Shown here one piece after another: positions 10,984 through 21,713 of a DNA stretch of 64,000 nucleotides (the stretch's first letter is position 1; every line of letters begins with the position of its first letter). The notes beneath the pieces were generated by a model. That model was not told where the DNA came from and ran no database searches. It was given only the letters and a program-made list of their open reading frames with translations. The position numbers were made by a program, and so were the translations under genes. The stretch comes from Gamsiella multidivaricata (taxonomy: Eukaryota; Mortierellomycota; Mortierellomycetes; Mortierellales; Mortierellaceae), in the NCBI RefSeq assembly GCF_025024155.1, contig NW_026251781.1, forward strand, positions 117,146-181,145, given 5' to 3'.

Positions 10984-13900
10984 TTAGATCTGAATACAAT
11001 GACTTGCTGGGAACCACCCCGTCGTCTCTTTCCCAACCTTCTTTCCAAAATACCACCCATCATCATTCAATCCAAACACCACAATACTCTCTCCTGCCTC
11101 AAACGAAAGCTGCCTTGCTTCTGTTGAAGTATACGGATAAATCGCTGTGCACTCAAACAACGCCTGCGCAATTCCAATCTCATCCGCGTCCATTCCTTCA
11201 TCCAGCGCTGGCGGTTTGGTGTTCGCCATCGGATCCTGATATTCCGACCCAAAACCGCCTCCGCCGGCTCCAGAGCTGAACGAATAAGCAGACGACGCTA
11301 CGGATAGAGGTCTGACACCAAACTGGTTACCTCCGTGATTGTTTCCAAAGGGCTCATACTCATCCGAGATCACAGATCCATCATGGAAGATAGACTCTGG
11401 CATCTCGAACGGGTTGTCGTCGTCCCCGGGGAAGAACCGTGGTAGCATCGGTAACTGATGCAGTCCAACATCTGTTGGAGATGTCAAAAGATCGCCCTTG
11501 GATGTCGATTTTGAGAACCAAGATGATCGTTCAGATCCGGGGGTGTGCAGCGGTAAGGGCGCAACACTCGAAGAGCTTCCAGATCGTGATGCCAAGCGGA
11601 GCGAGGCTCTTTTGCGTCGCTGGGCCGTCTCACGCATACTCTGGAATGCCATTTCTGAGAGAAAAAGAGTGATAGAAAAAAAAATGGACATACGTAAGAT
11701 TAGAAATGTGTAAAATAAAACATAGCCATAGAACATAGCCATAGAACCGTATGAATTAACTTCTATTCCAGAAAAGGGTAGCAAGTGAGCGTACCATGGG
11801 TAGATTCAACATTCCTGATCAACGAAACCCTTTCAAGGCGCGCAAGCGGGCCATCGTCCCTCTGCATCGCTGTAATGTAATCCTCGCATATATTCATCGT
11901 CGCCATATATCCCGGTACATCCATCGATACCGTTGAATCGATGTTCTGGATATAGAACTCGAGAATTTTGCCCTTGACTTGAGAATAGAAATACATCTGG
12001 ACCCTGCTGAACTCCATGACGATTAGGTCAAAGTACTGAGTGGTCAGGCCTAGGAAGACAGGAAGCTCATCCACCAGCTGCTCGTTGATCGCGGTATATG
12101 CCTCTGCGGACTCCAGCATGTTCTTGTCAATCTATCCAAGAGCGATTATAATGCAAGCATTGTCAGTTTTGCTATGGTCAATCGTTGCTTAATGAGTCGA
12201 CGACCGATCCACGGTTTCTAAAAAGAGTGGAATCAAACATACTGTATCTCCACGCTCTTTCATCCCACGGACGCTATCATAGTCCAGCAACTTCTTTTCT
12301 CGTTTCTTCATGACCTGTAGGGGCCCTGAAAAGAGTCTAAGGAAGTTTTCAATGCTCTTGTAGACCGTCTTCTTAAGCCGCGCCTCAAGCTCCCTTCCGA
12401 TGGTTTTGGAGAACTGAGAGAGACTCTTGTGGAATTCGCTAACAAGGACGGTGGACCGGTTTTCGTCATGACGATGGATCGGCACCATGCTGTAAATCTC
12501 CCTGAGCGTCAGTGCGAAGGCCTCCTGGGTATCAAAAAATTCTGAATAGAGTGAAAAATGCCGGCCTGATTAGCACGGAGATCTTTTCTGAAGCCCAAAT
12601 GTGCCGTTGATATTTGTAGTAATCCTGTCCTACGTTTAATGGAGAGCAGCCATGCCAAGATATATTTGACAAATTCGCGAGCCAAACTCTGCTGAAGGTT
12701 GAACTTTTCTAGCAATGCTTCAAAGAGGATATCGACGGTGACATCGGACCCACCCACAGCTTGACGAAGCTGTTGCGTTGTTCGAGAAAACTTCTTGTTG
12801 AATCCATGGCTGATAGAACAAAGTAAAAATATCCGATGTTTAGTAAATTCATGACAGCTGGAATAATGACCTGGCCAGTGTTGTAAAGCAATCTTCCCAT
12901 AACATACACAAGCTATGACGAGAGAAAAGAAAAGAGGCAAGAGCGGTCAGCTATCAAATCTATGTCATGTAGGGCTATCCCAAGAGTGTGAGAGAGAGAC
13001 CGAGAGCAAGAGTGTGCGTGGAAGAAGTTCAGTGGATCGCCACTTACGTCTGAATCGGTCTTCTTTTTAGGGCCAACGATCTTTTCTACAATATCCTTGC
13101 GCTTCTTAATCTCGTTAATTTCCTCTGCAATTTGCACCATGTCCTTCTGAACCTCTGCAAGACTCTCGTAGTCTGCGTGTTCGTGTGATGTTAAAGCGTG
13201 GATTTGCTAGAAGGAAGAAAGAATTGATTGATACAAGACGCGTGCCCAAATATTAAAGATCATAATCAAGATATCCAACAGCATCTCACACAGCTTGAAC
13301 ACGAAGCCTTCGCACATACGTTGATTAGGAGGGGGTACTTGAGAACCCTTTGTACGGGCTTGATCAAAAAGCTGGCTAGATCCCAAGTAGTGGTCTTGCC
13401 CTTACACTTCTCTTGGCATGCGTCAAAGAATGGCTTTAAATCTTTTCTACTGTCCAGTTCCTGAAGGTACTGTGCCGAGGCCTCCTGTCGCTTACAGTAC
13501 TCTGAGTAGACTCGTCGGATCCTCGATGTCTATTTTCAATGGCAGAAGTTATACAGTACACAGGGTCAGATATGCAGAAAGGAAATAGAGAGCATCCCTT
13601 CTCAAATTCGACAGACGTTATGTTTGCGTACCATTTGCAGAAATGCCTCCCCAACAAATGTGTTGGCATCGTTGTACTCTTCGCCTGAGCCTCCTCCGCA
13701 GGCAGGCGTCAGAAGCGCAATAAAATCCAAAGAAAGCTCGATGACTTCACCCAGGTTCATGAAGACAATCTTTTCGTCCGCTTGTGAAAACAGAGGCGAT
13801 TCAATCATGTCCGTCACATAGACCTATTTTTTTTCCCCAAATGCTAACGATTAGTATGCGCACATGCAAATCGTTATCCGCTATAATTCATTCAGGTGGT

Positions 13901-15339
13901 CGAATACATACCTCCTGCAAGAGCAGCAAATCTTTCGAGTAACTGATTTCAGTCTCCAACAATTCCTGAATAACCCGGCGCCTCTTATCCAGACGATGCT
14001 TGCGCTCCTTCTCTTCTGGTGTATCCTCCGCAGATAATAAAAAGCTGTTTGATCGCGAAGGCAGCTTCGGCTGCAGTTCCTGTGGCGAATCTGGGCGAGG
14101 AGCCGCCCGTTGAGGTGCAGGTGGCGCCACTTTACCTATGAGCACAGAGTCCCTGCCTGGGACCGATACAAGAGGCGTCAGCTTCGCACTGTTGTTGAAT
14201 TGCTGGAAAACAGGGTTCTGCTGAATTTTCGATGATGTCCGTGATGGTAAGGGTGGTCGCGCTGGCAGTGGTGTTGCAGGTCCAGCCTCATCTTCGTCGC
14301 TTCCCATGAACGGATTTCTTTCCGATTCTGGTGTCTCTACACTGGTTGGTGTCCTAGGAGGGGACGGGGTTTTTGTACGGAAACTAGGTTTGACAGGAGG
14401 TGGAGGTCTTGGCAGCTGCTTGAAGGAATTGGATGATAGGTGTGATGTTGATGAGGACACCGCTAACGAAGGATACTGAGGCAAACTGTGCCTTATCGTT
14501 GACTTTGATGTTGACGTTGATGTTGGTGCCGTAGTGCTAATAGAGTCCATTGACGCTCGCGATGCTCGAGCTGCAACCGCGGGATTTTGTGAATTGATGG
14601 CTGTTTTGGGTTTCGGCTGTGGAGTGTCCTATACAGAAGGATTCATGGGGAGGTTCAAAGGAGATGATGTGTTAGCAATTTCTGCCAGAACAATCATACA
14701 TGCAGCAGCTTGGTATCAGTACGTCGTTCAGTAGATTCAATGAGCCCCTGCACGTACAGGTTTTGGCAGCGATACGTTCGGGACCGACGCCTGCGACTGG
14801 AACCGCGCCCTTAGGTTCCCAAAATCGGGTTGGCTGTTATCAATTCCATCACCTGAAGATATTGATCCTGCACTGGGTGCGCCTCCTCGGCTACTTCCTG
14901 ACTCTCGTTGAGGTGGTCCTGGCGAGGACACTGAGCGTGGTCGACTGTGGTGCGAAGGGACGTCCAGTTCGCTGGAATTTAGCTGCTGAATGCGCGAGAC
15001 TGCCGCGTGGTGGAGGTGTCCAGAGCTGGTACTCTCTCCTGCTACTCTTGAGGATGATCCATAAGTTCCCACGCCGCCCAAGAATAGCGGCGAGCTGTTC
15101 TGCTGTCGTTCAAAGGCCTTCTTCAGGTCCCCAAAGGCTGTCGAAGTAGGCGCACCATTGTCCGTGACTGTGATCGGTGGCCTTTGCGAGGATGCCGTCG
15201 AAGACGCCGAGTTGTTAGCAGTGCTATCTGTCGGAGCAGAGACAAGAGCACTTGGCTTGGGTTTAATAGGCGGAGGCGGTCTCTTCTCAAGCCCAGCGCT
15301 AGTGCTTCTTGCGAGGTATGGCGGGTTGGCAGACTGCAT
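10984..15339 (-). CDS. RhoGEF (DH)-BAR-SH3 protein, Tuba/DNMBP-like
   Basis: Ten exons give 1115 residues: 15339-14758, 14628-13912, 13823-13632, 13529-13320, 13206-13048, 12912-12908, 12809-12634, 12541-12243, 12131-11795 and 11654-10984. Residues 1-400 are Pro/Ser-rich and disordered, with FGDLKKAF and FGNLRARF repeats. The DH domain spans about 408-620 (IQELLETEISYSKDLLLLQE, then SFLIKPVQRVLKYPLLIN). A BAR domain follows at about 621-890 (HGFNKKFSRTTQQLRQ; YTAINEQLVDELPVFL). The SH3 domain is at 1048-1115 (ALFECTAIYPYTS, GWFPASHCIQI). This is the order seen in animal DNMBP/Tuba, and DH-BAR also occurs in fission yeast Gef1. The likely role is Cdc42 activation at curved membranes in polarity or septation. 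The sixth exon is only 5 nt; see findings. Confidence 0.88.
12908..12912 (-). other. Probable 5-nt microexon of the RhoGEF-BAR gene
   Basis: The bases CTTGT lie between an acceptor (pyrimidine tract then CATAG) and a donor GTATGT. The upstream intron starts with GTAAGT after the phase-0 end of exon 5. The downstream intron has a TACTAAAC branch site and ends TATCAG. Only inclusion of these five bases restores the BAR frame: D-LV-HGFNKKF. Confidence 0.6.
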
Positions 15340-15889
15340 TGTCTCAGCGAGAGACTCTAGCTAGTGATGCCGCGTAAAGGGTTGAGGCAGGAGTGTCCTG
15401 CGTCGTTGTTGAATGCGAGACGATGCCGTTCGATTCCTTTGGTATGTGTACAGGAGGGGGACTCAGTCGGTGAGTGTGGGGATGGAGGTGAGTCGGTAGA
15501 GTTCAGTTACGAAGCGAGACCAGGGACGAGCTCAGGAACAAACGACGGTCGAAGGCAGGGGTGAGAGAGGCGAACAAAAAAAAAAAAACGAGCACCGCCA
15601 TTGTGTGCAGTGCGGGGTAGAGCCGAACAAATACGTCATTCAGTTACTGTGCGCATTGAATTCTAACGTTCTGTTGGGGGTTTATTAGTGTTGGGCATGC
15701 ATCGAGTTTTTTCTTCTAATGTTACAAAGATGGTTGTGGTTGAGGTACTGGACGGATAGCAGTTAAAGAGAGGAAACATAGTAAAGAATTAAAGAATGAA
15801 TAGTCTGTACAAATACACAAAAACAGAGGCATATATAGAGTGAGTACTTGTCCAAGCACTGGAATAATATTTAGAGGTGCCTCTTCGTC
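15340..15889. other. Intergenic region between RhoGEF and CTK1-like genes
   Basis: Promoter of the RhoGEF gene and 3' flank of the kinase gene. A 12-bp poly-A run lies near 15577-15588. No supported gene or recognised motif is seen. Confidence 0.5.
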
Positions 15890-18800
15890 TCATGTCATGG
15901 ACGAGAGCGAAGTCGTCGTTGAAGGTGGTGACAGCGAAGACGAGTCCGTCGAGAGCTTCAGCTTCTTGGGCGCCGGCGGAAAGCTTGGTGGTCGCTGCTC
16001 TGCTTCCTCCTTCACGCTGTTCCTGTCTCGCTCATACTCTTCCTCGTATTCGCCCTCAGATCGCTCTCTCCGTCGTCCATGCTGAACTTCACTCTCCGTC
16101 TGGTCAAAGTCCATCTGCCGATCTCGTTCGGCATTACGCGTGCGGTCAAAATCTCTGTAGTCATCTCCAGGCGCACCATAGTCTTGATCGTGTTCACGTT
16201 CATATTCCATGTAATCGCGGCCACGTTCTCTGTCACGATCTCGATCGGGTTCTCGCCCACGATCTCTGTCTCTGTCCCGCTCGCGGTCACGCTCTCGTTC
16301 ACGTTCTCGATCAGGATCACGGTCATAGTTGCGATCCCTTTCCCGTCCCCGAAAGTCATGAAGGTCCCTTTCTCTGTCCCTCTCGCGTCCACGATCGCGA
16401 TAATAATAATCATCCTCATCATAACTTCTCTCACGACCACGTTCCCGTTCACGATCATAATCGCGTCCTGGACGATCTCTGTACCGATCGTAATCACGAT
16501 CTCGTTCGCGGTCGCGCCCACCTCTGTCCCGATCGCGGTCCCTGGACCAATCCCGACCGCGATAGTCGACTCTTCGTCGTCCATAGTCTCGATAGCGATC
16601 CCTATCTCGTTCGCGATCTCGGTCCCTGTCTCTCGCATAATCGTAGTGCCGACTGCGACTATAGTAGTCATATCCAGCGCCAGTGCTTTCGTGGCTGTCA
16701 TGATAGCCCTTTGGATGCTCAGGAATGGGCGGCGGAATCTGGCTGCGGTGAGGATCGTCATGACTGAAGGAACCCCGGTGGGAATCGGCCATATAGGGGT
16801 CTCCAGGCTGTGAGGGCAATGGAGCGGCGACAGATGGCTGTGGCAAATGGCCTGCTCTAGAGGGATCAAAGGCTCCTAGATGTTCTGGGTAACGGCTTAG
16901 TCCTGGTGCTCCATTGACAGGGTCGTGCGGATGACCAGCTTCATGCGCATATGGGGGTACCGGAGGAGGAGGCGGATATCCTGGAGCGTGCGGAGGAGCA
17001 CCGCGGTAATCAGGTACAGCTTGGGGCATGTGTCGTAACGGCGGAGGTTGGGCACTTTGCGCAGAGGAGTAGGGGAGATAGGAAGGAGAAATAGCTGGAG
17101 GCGCAACAACTGGCTCTGCTGGCTTTGCTGGAGGCTGAGTCACGACCGCGTTCTGTACCTGTTCAACGGCGACAGCAGCGGATTCTGCACTGTTGGATCC
17201 CGACATTACTACCAATCCAATAGGGACCACAGGGGCGGCTGGTACTGCCATGACAGGCTTCATCTCGCCGCTCAATGCGTGCTTTCTTGAGCTGGAAGGA
17301 CGCGCTGCCTCTATCGGCTTGCTCTGCTCAGGTTGGCGGTGGTCTGCTTTGTCTCCATCGCTGGGATGCCTTGGGTGGTGCTGTGGCTGTGGTTTGGGCT
17401 TTGCATTCGCCTTCTTTCTCTGCTTTGACTCATACTCGTGCCAATCGCCCTCGATTTTCGGTAGACTATTGAATAGAACGATATCGTGCTGTTAGTGCAG
17501 GTCCAGTGTCCCTGATTATGCGAATCGAAAAAGAGTGCAGAACAGTATCCTCTGACACATACTCTTCAGGCTTGCAAGCAGCGGGCTCTTCCTCAGTGAA
17601 GTACGCAAACTTTGTGAGTGCCTCGACAGCAGTCGGGCGCCCCCTGGGGTTCAGGTTGAGCAAGGCTTCGGCTAGATCGAGAGCTGCAGGGCTCATGATC
17701 CTGCCAAAGATCTCTCTGAATTTGGACGGCCTCGACTCTGAGCTGACATGCTTGATGAGCTCGTACCATGGCAGTTGCTCAACGTCTGGCCAGGTATCCT
17801 TTTGCGGTGTGCCCATCGTTTTCCAGATGTGGTCTAGTTGCGTGATCTCATTATGACCCTGAAAGATCGGTTTCCGGGTAAAAAGCTCGACCATGATGCA
17901 CCCAGCGCTCCACATGTCAACCTCTGGACCATATGCCGTCGCTCCAAGAATGAGTTCAGGTGGCCGATACCACAGGGTGATCACCCGGTTCGTGTAGTCC
18001 CGCTTTCGCTTTTTCTGAAATAGTCTTGCCAGACCAAAATCAGCGAGCTTCAACTCGCCCAACTTGTTCACCAGCAGGTTAGATCCTATTGAACAAAATA
18101 AAACAAAACAAAACAAAGGATTTTTTTTTTTTTGTTAGCGGATGGACCGATAAAAGGGAAATGCTCTCCAAGCCGACAGACTGGCACCAAGGGAAACATA
18201 CCTTTGATGTCGCGATGAAGGACGCCCTTGTGGTGCAGAAATCCAAGACCCTCCAGAAGTTGTTTCATAAGACATTTGACATGGTCAGGGCGGAACTTTA
18301 GCTGGGGATGCTGCAAGATTCCAGTCAAATCGTGATCCATGTATTCGAACACCATGTAGACTGCGCCTTTAGAAACCATGAGCTCCTTCAGGCTAACGAC
18401 ATGGCGGTCGCTCAATGACTGCAACAACTTGATCTCTCGCATAGCGGTAATAGGGAACTATAACAATGACAAAAATAGTCAGCACTTAATCCCAGTATTC
18501 AACGACGAGAGATATTAACGATATATACGAATAAACATACCCCATCCTTTTCAGCCTCCATGCGAATCCTCTTCAGAGCGACATATTCTCCTGTCTGCTT
18601 ATTCCTGGCCTTGTATACTTTGCTATTCGTTGCCAGATGTAGAATACCAAGAAGAACCAGAACAAATAGAGGCATATAAGATTGTATTCTCAATGCTCTC
18701 CGCGCAATCATTGTCACACCGAACTATAACTTACCCATAGGTTCCTTCACCGACTTGGCCGACACGCTCATACAAGTCTTCTGACTTGACTGCGACAGGG

Positions 18801-20695
18801 GTAGGTAGAGTAGGGATAGGTAGAGTAGGGACAGGCAGAGTAGGGACAGGTTGCAAAGCTAGACCGACAGGAGGATACGGCATTGGGTAGGCGGGTGCTT
18901 GGTGATCCATGGAAGGTGAGCGACGTACATCTGGATGCACTGGATGCATCTCGTGATGTCCTCCTGCTGTGTATCCAGTATCCGTACTGGCTACCCTTTG
19001 ACCACCATTCTCCTGATAACTATAATCGTATCGATCTCTATTCCTTGGAGATGGTGCGCGACTGTGGCGATCGTATTCCGGTGGATAATGCGATGGCCAG
19101 CGACCTTGAGGGCGCCTGCTATCATATCGGTGCTCGCTATCAGGACCGTGCCATCCTTCTCGATAGTGCGAAGACCGTGAATGTCGATAGTAATTTCCAT
19201 GTGAGCTGTAATAGTCGTCGTCGGCGGTCGATCTGCGCGGTGGCGGTGGTGCATTTCCAGAAGAGCTTGTATATGCTGGCTCCGTAGGTGGTTGTGATAC
19301 TACGACAGCAGCAGCAGCAGCAGTTGTTGAGGGATGCTGAGGAACATACCCAGGAGGAGCCACAGGTGGATGAGGCGGGGGTGGAGGCGGGGGTGGAGGC
19401 GGGGGATGTCCATTAGTTGGGAGCGTGGATGGGGCTAATGGTGCAGCTGATATCTGAGCTACCACTGGTCCTGGTGCTACTGGAGGCTGCGGTGGTGGAG
19501 GTGGGGGTGGAGGTCGAGCAGCTGTCGCGTCTGATGATTCCGGAGCAGGCGTAGAGGCTGGCTCGAGGAGAGTATTGGTGTTTCGATCCCGATCCTGTAC
19601 AGAGGCTGACAGAGTGTTGATGGTCGATGAGTGGACGACATTATCTGCTGCTGGTCCAGTGGGCAAGTTTTCCGGCGAATCTGATGCAGAGTGTTCCCGG
19701 CCTCCTGATGGTCGCTCACGATCATAGTCATAGCTGCGAGAAGGTGGTCGATCATGTCCCTTGATAGAGCGCGTTTCGCCCTCTTCATCACCTTCCTTCC
19801 AATGACTGTGCTCACGCTCGCGATCAGGTTCTACACTGCCATATTTTCCGCCTATGCCTGACCGTGTACCGTCATCATCATAATCATGCTCATGATGAGA
19901 ATGTCGATCATGGTCTTTGCTATCGCGGTAACGCCGATCGTGCCTGTCATGTCTGTATCCTCTGTAATCACGATCGCTTGAGTGATCAGCGTGGTAGCGA
20001 TAGTCTCTATATCCTCGCTCGTGCCGGTAGTCTCTGTCGCGGTCGTAATCACGTTCATGGCTCCGTTCCCTACTATATCGATCTCGATGACGTCCTCTGT
20101 CTCGTTCTCTAGATCGTTCGTAGCGACCCTTAGAGTAGCGATCTCGTTCACGTTCACGGTCCCGGTCCCGCTCGCGCTCCCTGGACCGGTCCCTGCGATC
20201 ACGGCTCTGTTCTCTTCTCCAGTCTCTGGTTGCACCATAGTCGCGAAATGTAGGTGGATTGGCCGGCTCCTTTGGAATGATGTCTTGGGCGAGCTGTGGT
20301 TTCCTGCCGAGGATCTCGTGCTGTGAGTCCAGTTCGCGTAAAAGCTGCAGTGCGGCAGCCGAGGCAGCGGCAGCAGCACCTGAACGCGTAGCAGGTCGAC
20401 TAAAGGAACTAGAAGAGGAGTAGCTGCTGGAATAGAGGGACTCTGACGCACGCGCGGATTGGAAGGGCAGAGCAGGGGTCGGCAAAGGTTTTGCGACGGC
20501 GGGAACAGAAAAAGACGCGGTCAGAGTTGCAGCTTTAGTGGCCGTGGGAGTTGTAGGGTCCTGGGCTGTTGTGCTCACTGCCTGTGTTGTTACAGTGCCG
20601 CTGTCCTGTAGGGCTGTTCCCGGGGGTGTTCCTAGGGATGTTCCTGAGGATGGCGGTGGTGGCCCGTGAGAAGAACCTGGTTGGTCCTCATTCAT
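15890..20695 (-). CDS. CTK1: Cyclin-dependent kinase, CTDK-I alpha / CDK12-CDK13 type
   Basis: Five exons, 20695-18735, 18622-18541, 18457-18202, 18085-17563 and 17465-15890, give 1465 residues with closing phases. Residues 1-640 are disordered, with an Arg/Asp/Ser-rich block (RDRERDRD type) and long proline runs. The kinase domain covers about 640-935. It has the glycine loop GEGTYGKVYKARN, a PITAMREIK cyclin-binding helix (PITAIRE in CDK12/13), HRDIKGSNLL, LADFGLAR and WYRPPELILGATAYGPEVD. A 525-residue tail repeats the RD/RE-rich composition. CDK12/Ctk1 kinases phosphorylate Ser2 of the RNA polymerase II C-terminal domain with cyclin K/Ctk2. RS-like arms in metazoan CDK12 direct it to splicing speckles, so a splicing-linked role is plausible here. 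Long antisense ORFs opposite the RD repeats are composition artefacts. Confidence 0.93.
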
Positions 20696-20876
20696 GACTC
20701 CTTGATTCGATCAAATTACAAGGTGAGGGGGAACAATAGCAATGGACAAGATAGAGGTAGGCGGCCAATGCATTTAATGTACAGAAGAACAAAAGACAAG
20801 CGGTTGCAAAGGGAAGGACGACAAAAAGGAGCGAAAGAGGGTGGAGTTGAAGTGTATCTTTAAATGGATTTTTTTA

Positions 20877-20884
20877 TGACGTCA
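20877..20884. promoter_or_regulatory. CRE/ATF site TGACGTCA
   Basis: Perfect 8-bp palindrome recognised by ATF/CREB-type bZIP factors (stress-linked Atf1/Sko1-like in fungi). It lies 182 bp upstream of the kinase ATG and 830 bp upstream of the exchanger ATG. Use by either gene is inferred. Confidence 0.5.
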
Positions 20885-21178
20885 CTGTATTCAATTTAAT
20901 CGTTGTTTCACCGTAATCTGTTTCAGACGGAGAGTGCGCCATCCCCACAAACCAGGGGCCTAGGAAAGGCCACCTGAAGCATTTGCTGCCTAGTAGCATC
21001 AAATGTATGTGCAGGGATAGGATAGTGATTCAGACTAACTGGGCAGTATTAAGTATATCCACTTATGCCCTAGAAGAGCAAGGCGTAAACAAGCGACGAT
21101 TTGTTCGCCCCTATTGCCAATGGTACAACAACTTGTAAAGGCTGCTTTGTGATGGTGTATGTGGGTGTTGGGCTGTTG

Positions 21179-21210
21179 CTGTTACTGTTACTGTTACTGT
21201 TGTTACTGTT
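21179..21210. repeat. CTGTTA-type microsatellite
   Basis: Tandem CTGTTA units with one TGT interruption, within the divergent promoter region. Confidence 0.8.
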
Positions 21211-21628
21211 TGTTGTTTGCACAGCCGCATGGGCAATTGAGGCTGTCCATCTCCCTCGGTATTGTTAACCCCCTTTGAGTTTGAGTTGAGCGCTGTGAGT
21301 TGAGAGCAGCATCATCTTATTCCAGGCAATTTCAATCCCTCTGACCCGATTCACACTATCTCTATTTTTCTCGGACACAAAGTGCTACATGGAAGGACCC
21401 TTTTTATAACTAAGAAGAAGAAGCACACCTCTCCTCCTCCTCTTTCTCCATCTTCTTTCTTCTTTCCTCCTCCTCCTCCTCCTCCCCTGGCTTCATCTGT
21501 CTTTTTTATTTTCTTTTCAGTCACTCACTCCCCCTCCTTTGCTCCCTGTACCTATACCCTACCATTGGGCTATCCCCCTTTGGTCAATTGCCCGTTTGTC
21601 TCTTGTCCCTGCCCCTGTCCCTGGATGC

Positions 21629-21636
21629 TATAAAAA
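21629..21636 (+). promoter_or_regulatory. TATA box of the CAX exchanger gene
   Basis: TATAAAAA, 78 bp upstream of the ATG and downstream of a pyrimidine-rich tract. The spacing suits a 5' leader of about 50 nt. Confidence 0.5.
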
Positions 21637-21713
21637 TACCTTTTATTTCATCTTCCCCTCTCTGTCTCGTCCTCTTTCTCGCTCTTCCGCTCCAATACCA
21701 ATTTCGACCCTGA

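Larger units (their letters stand above)
20696..21713. other. Divergent promoter region, CTK1-like / CAX exchanger
   Basis: About 1 kb between two divergent start codons. It contains a perfect palindromic CRE (20877-20884), a CTGTTA array (21179-21210), and a strong pyrimidine-rich stretch with TCC repeats (21430-21560). A TATAAAAA box lies at 21629-21636, 78 bp before the exchanger ATG. No coding sequence is seen. Confidence 0.6.

Noticed and set aside
15877..16813. Long plus-strand ORFs (up to 296 codons) opposite the kinase C-terminal tail
   Set aside because: They lie antisense to the RD-rich repeat coding sequence. The composition (few stop-forming triplets in all frames) explains them, and the minus-strand frame joins a clear kinase domain.
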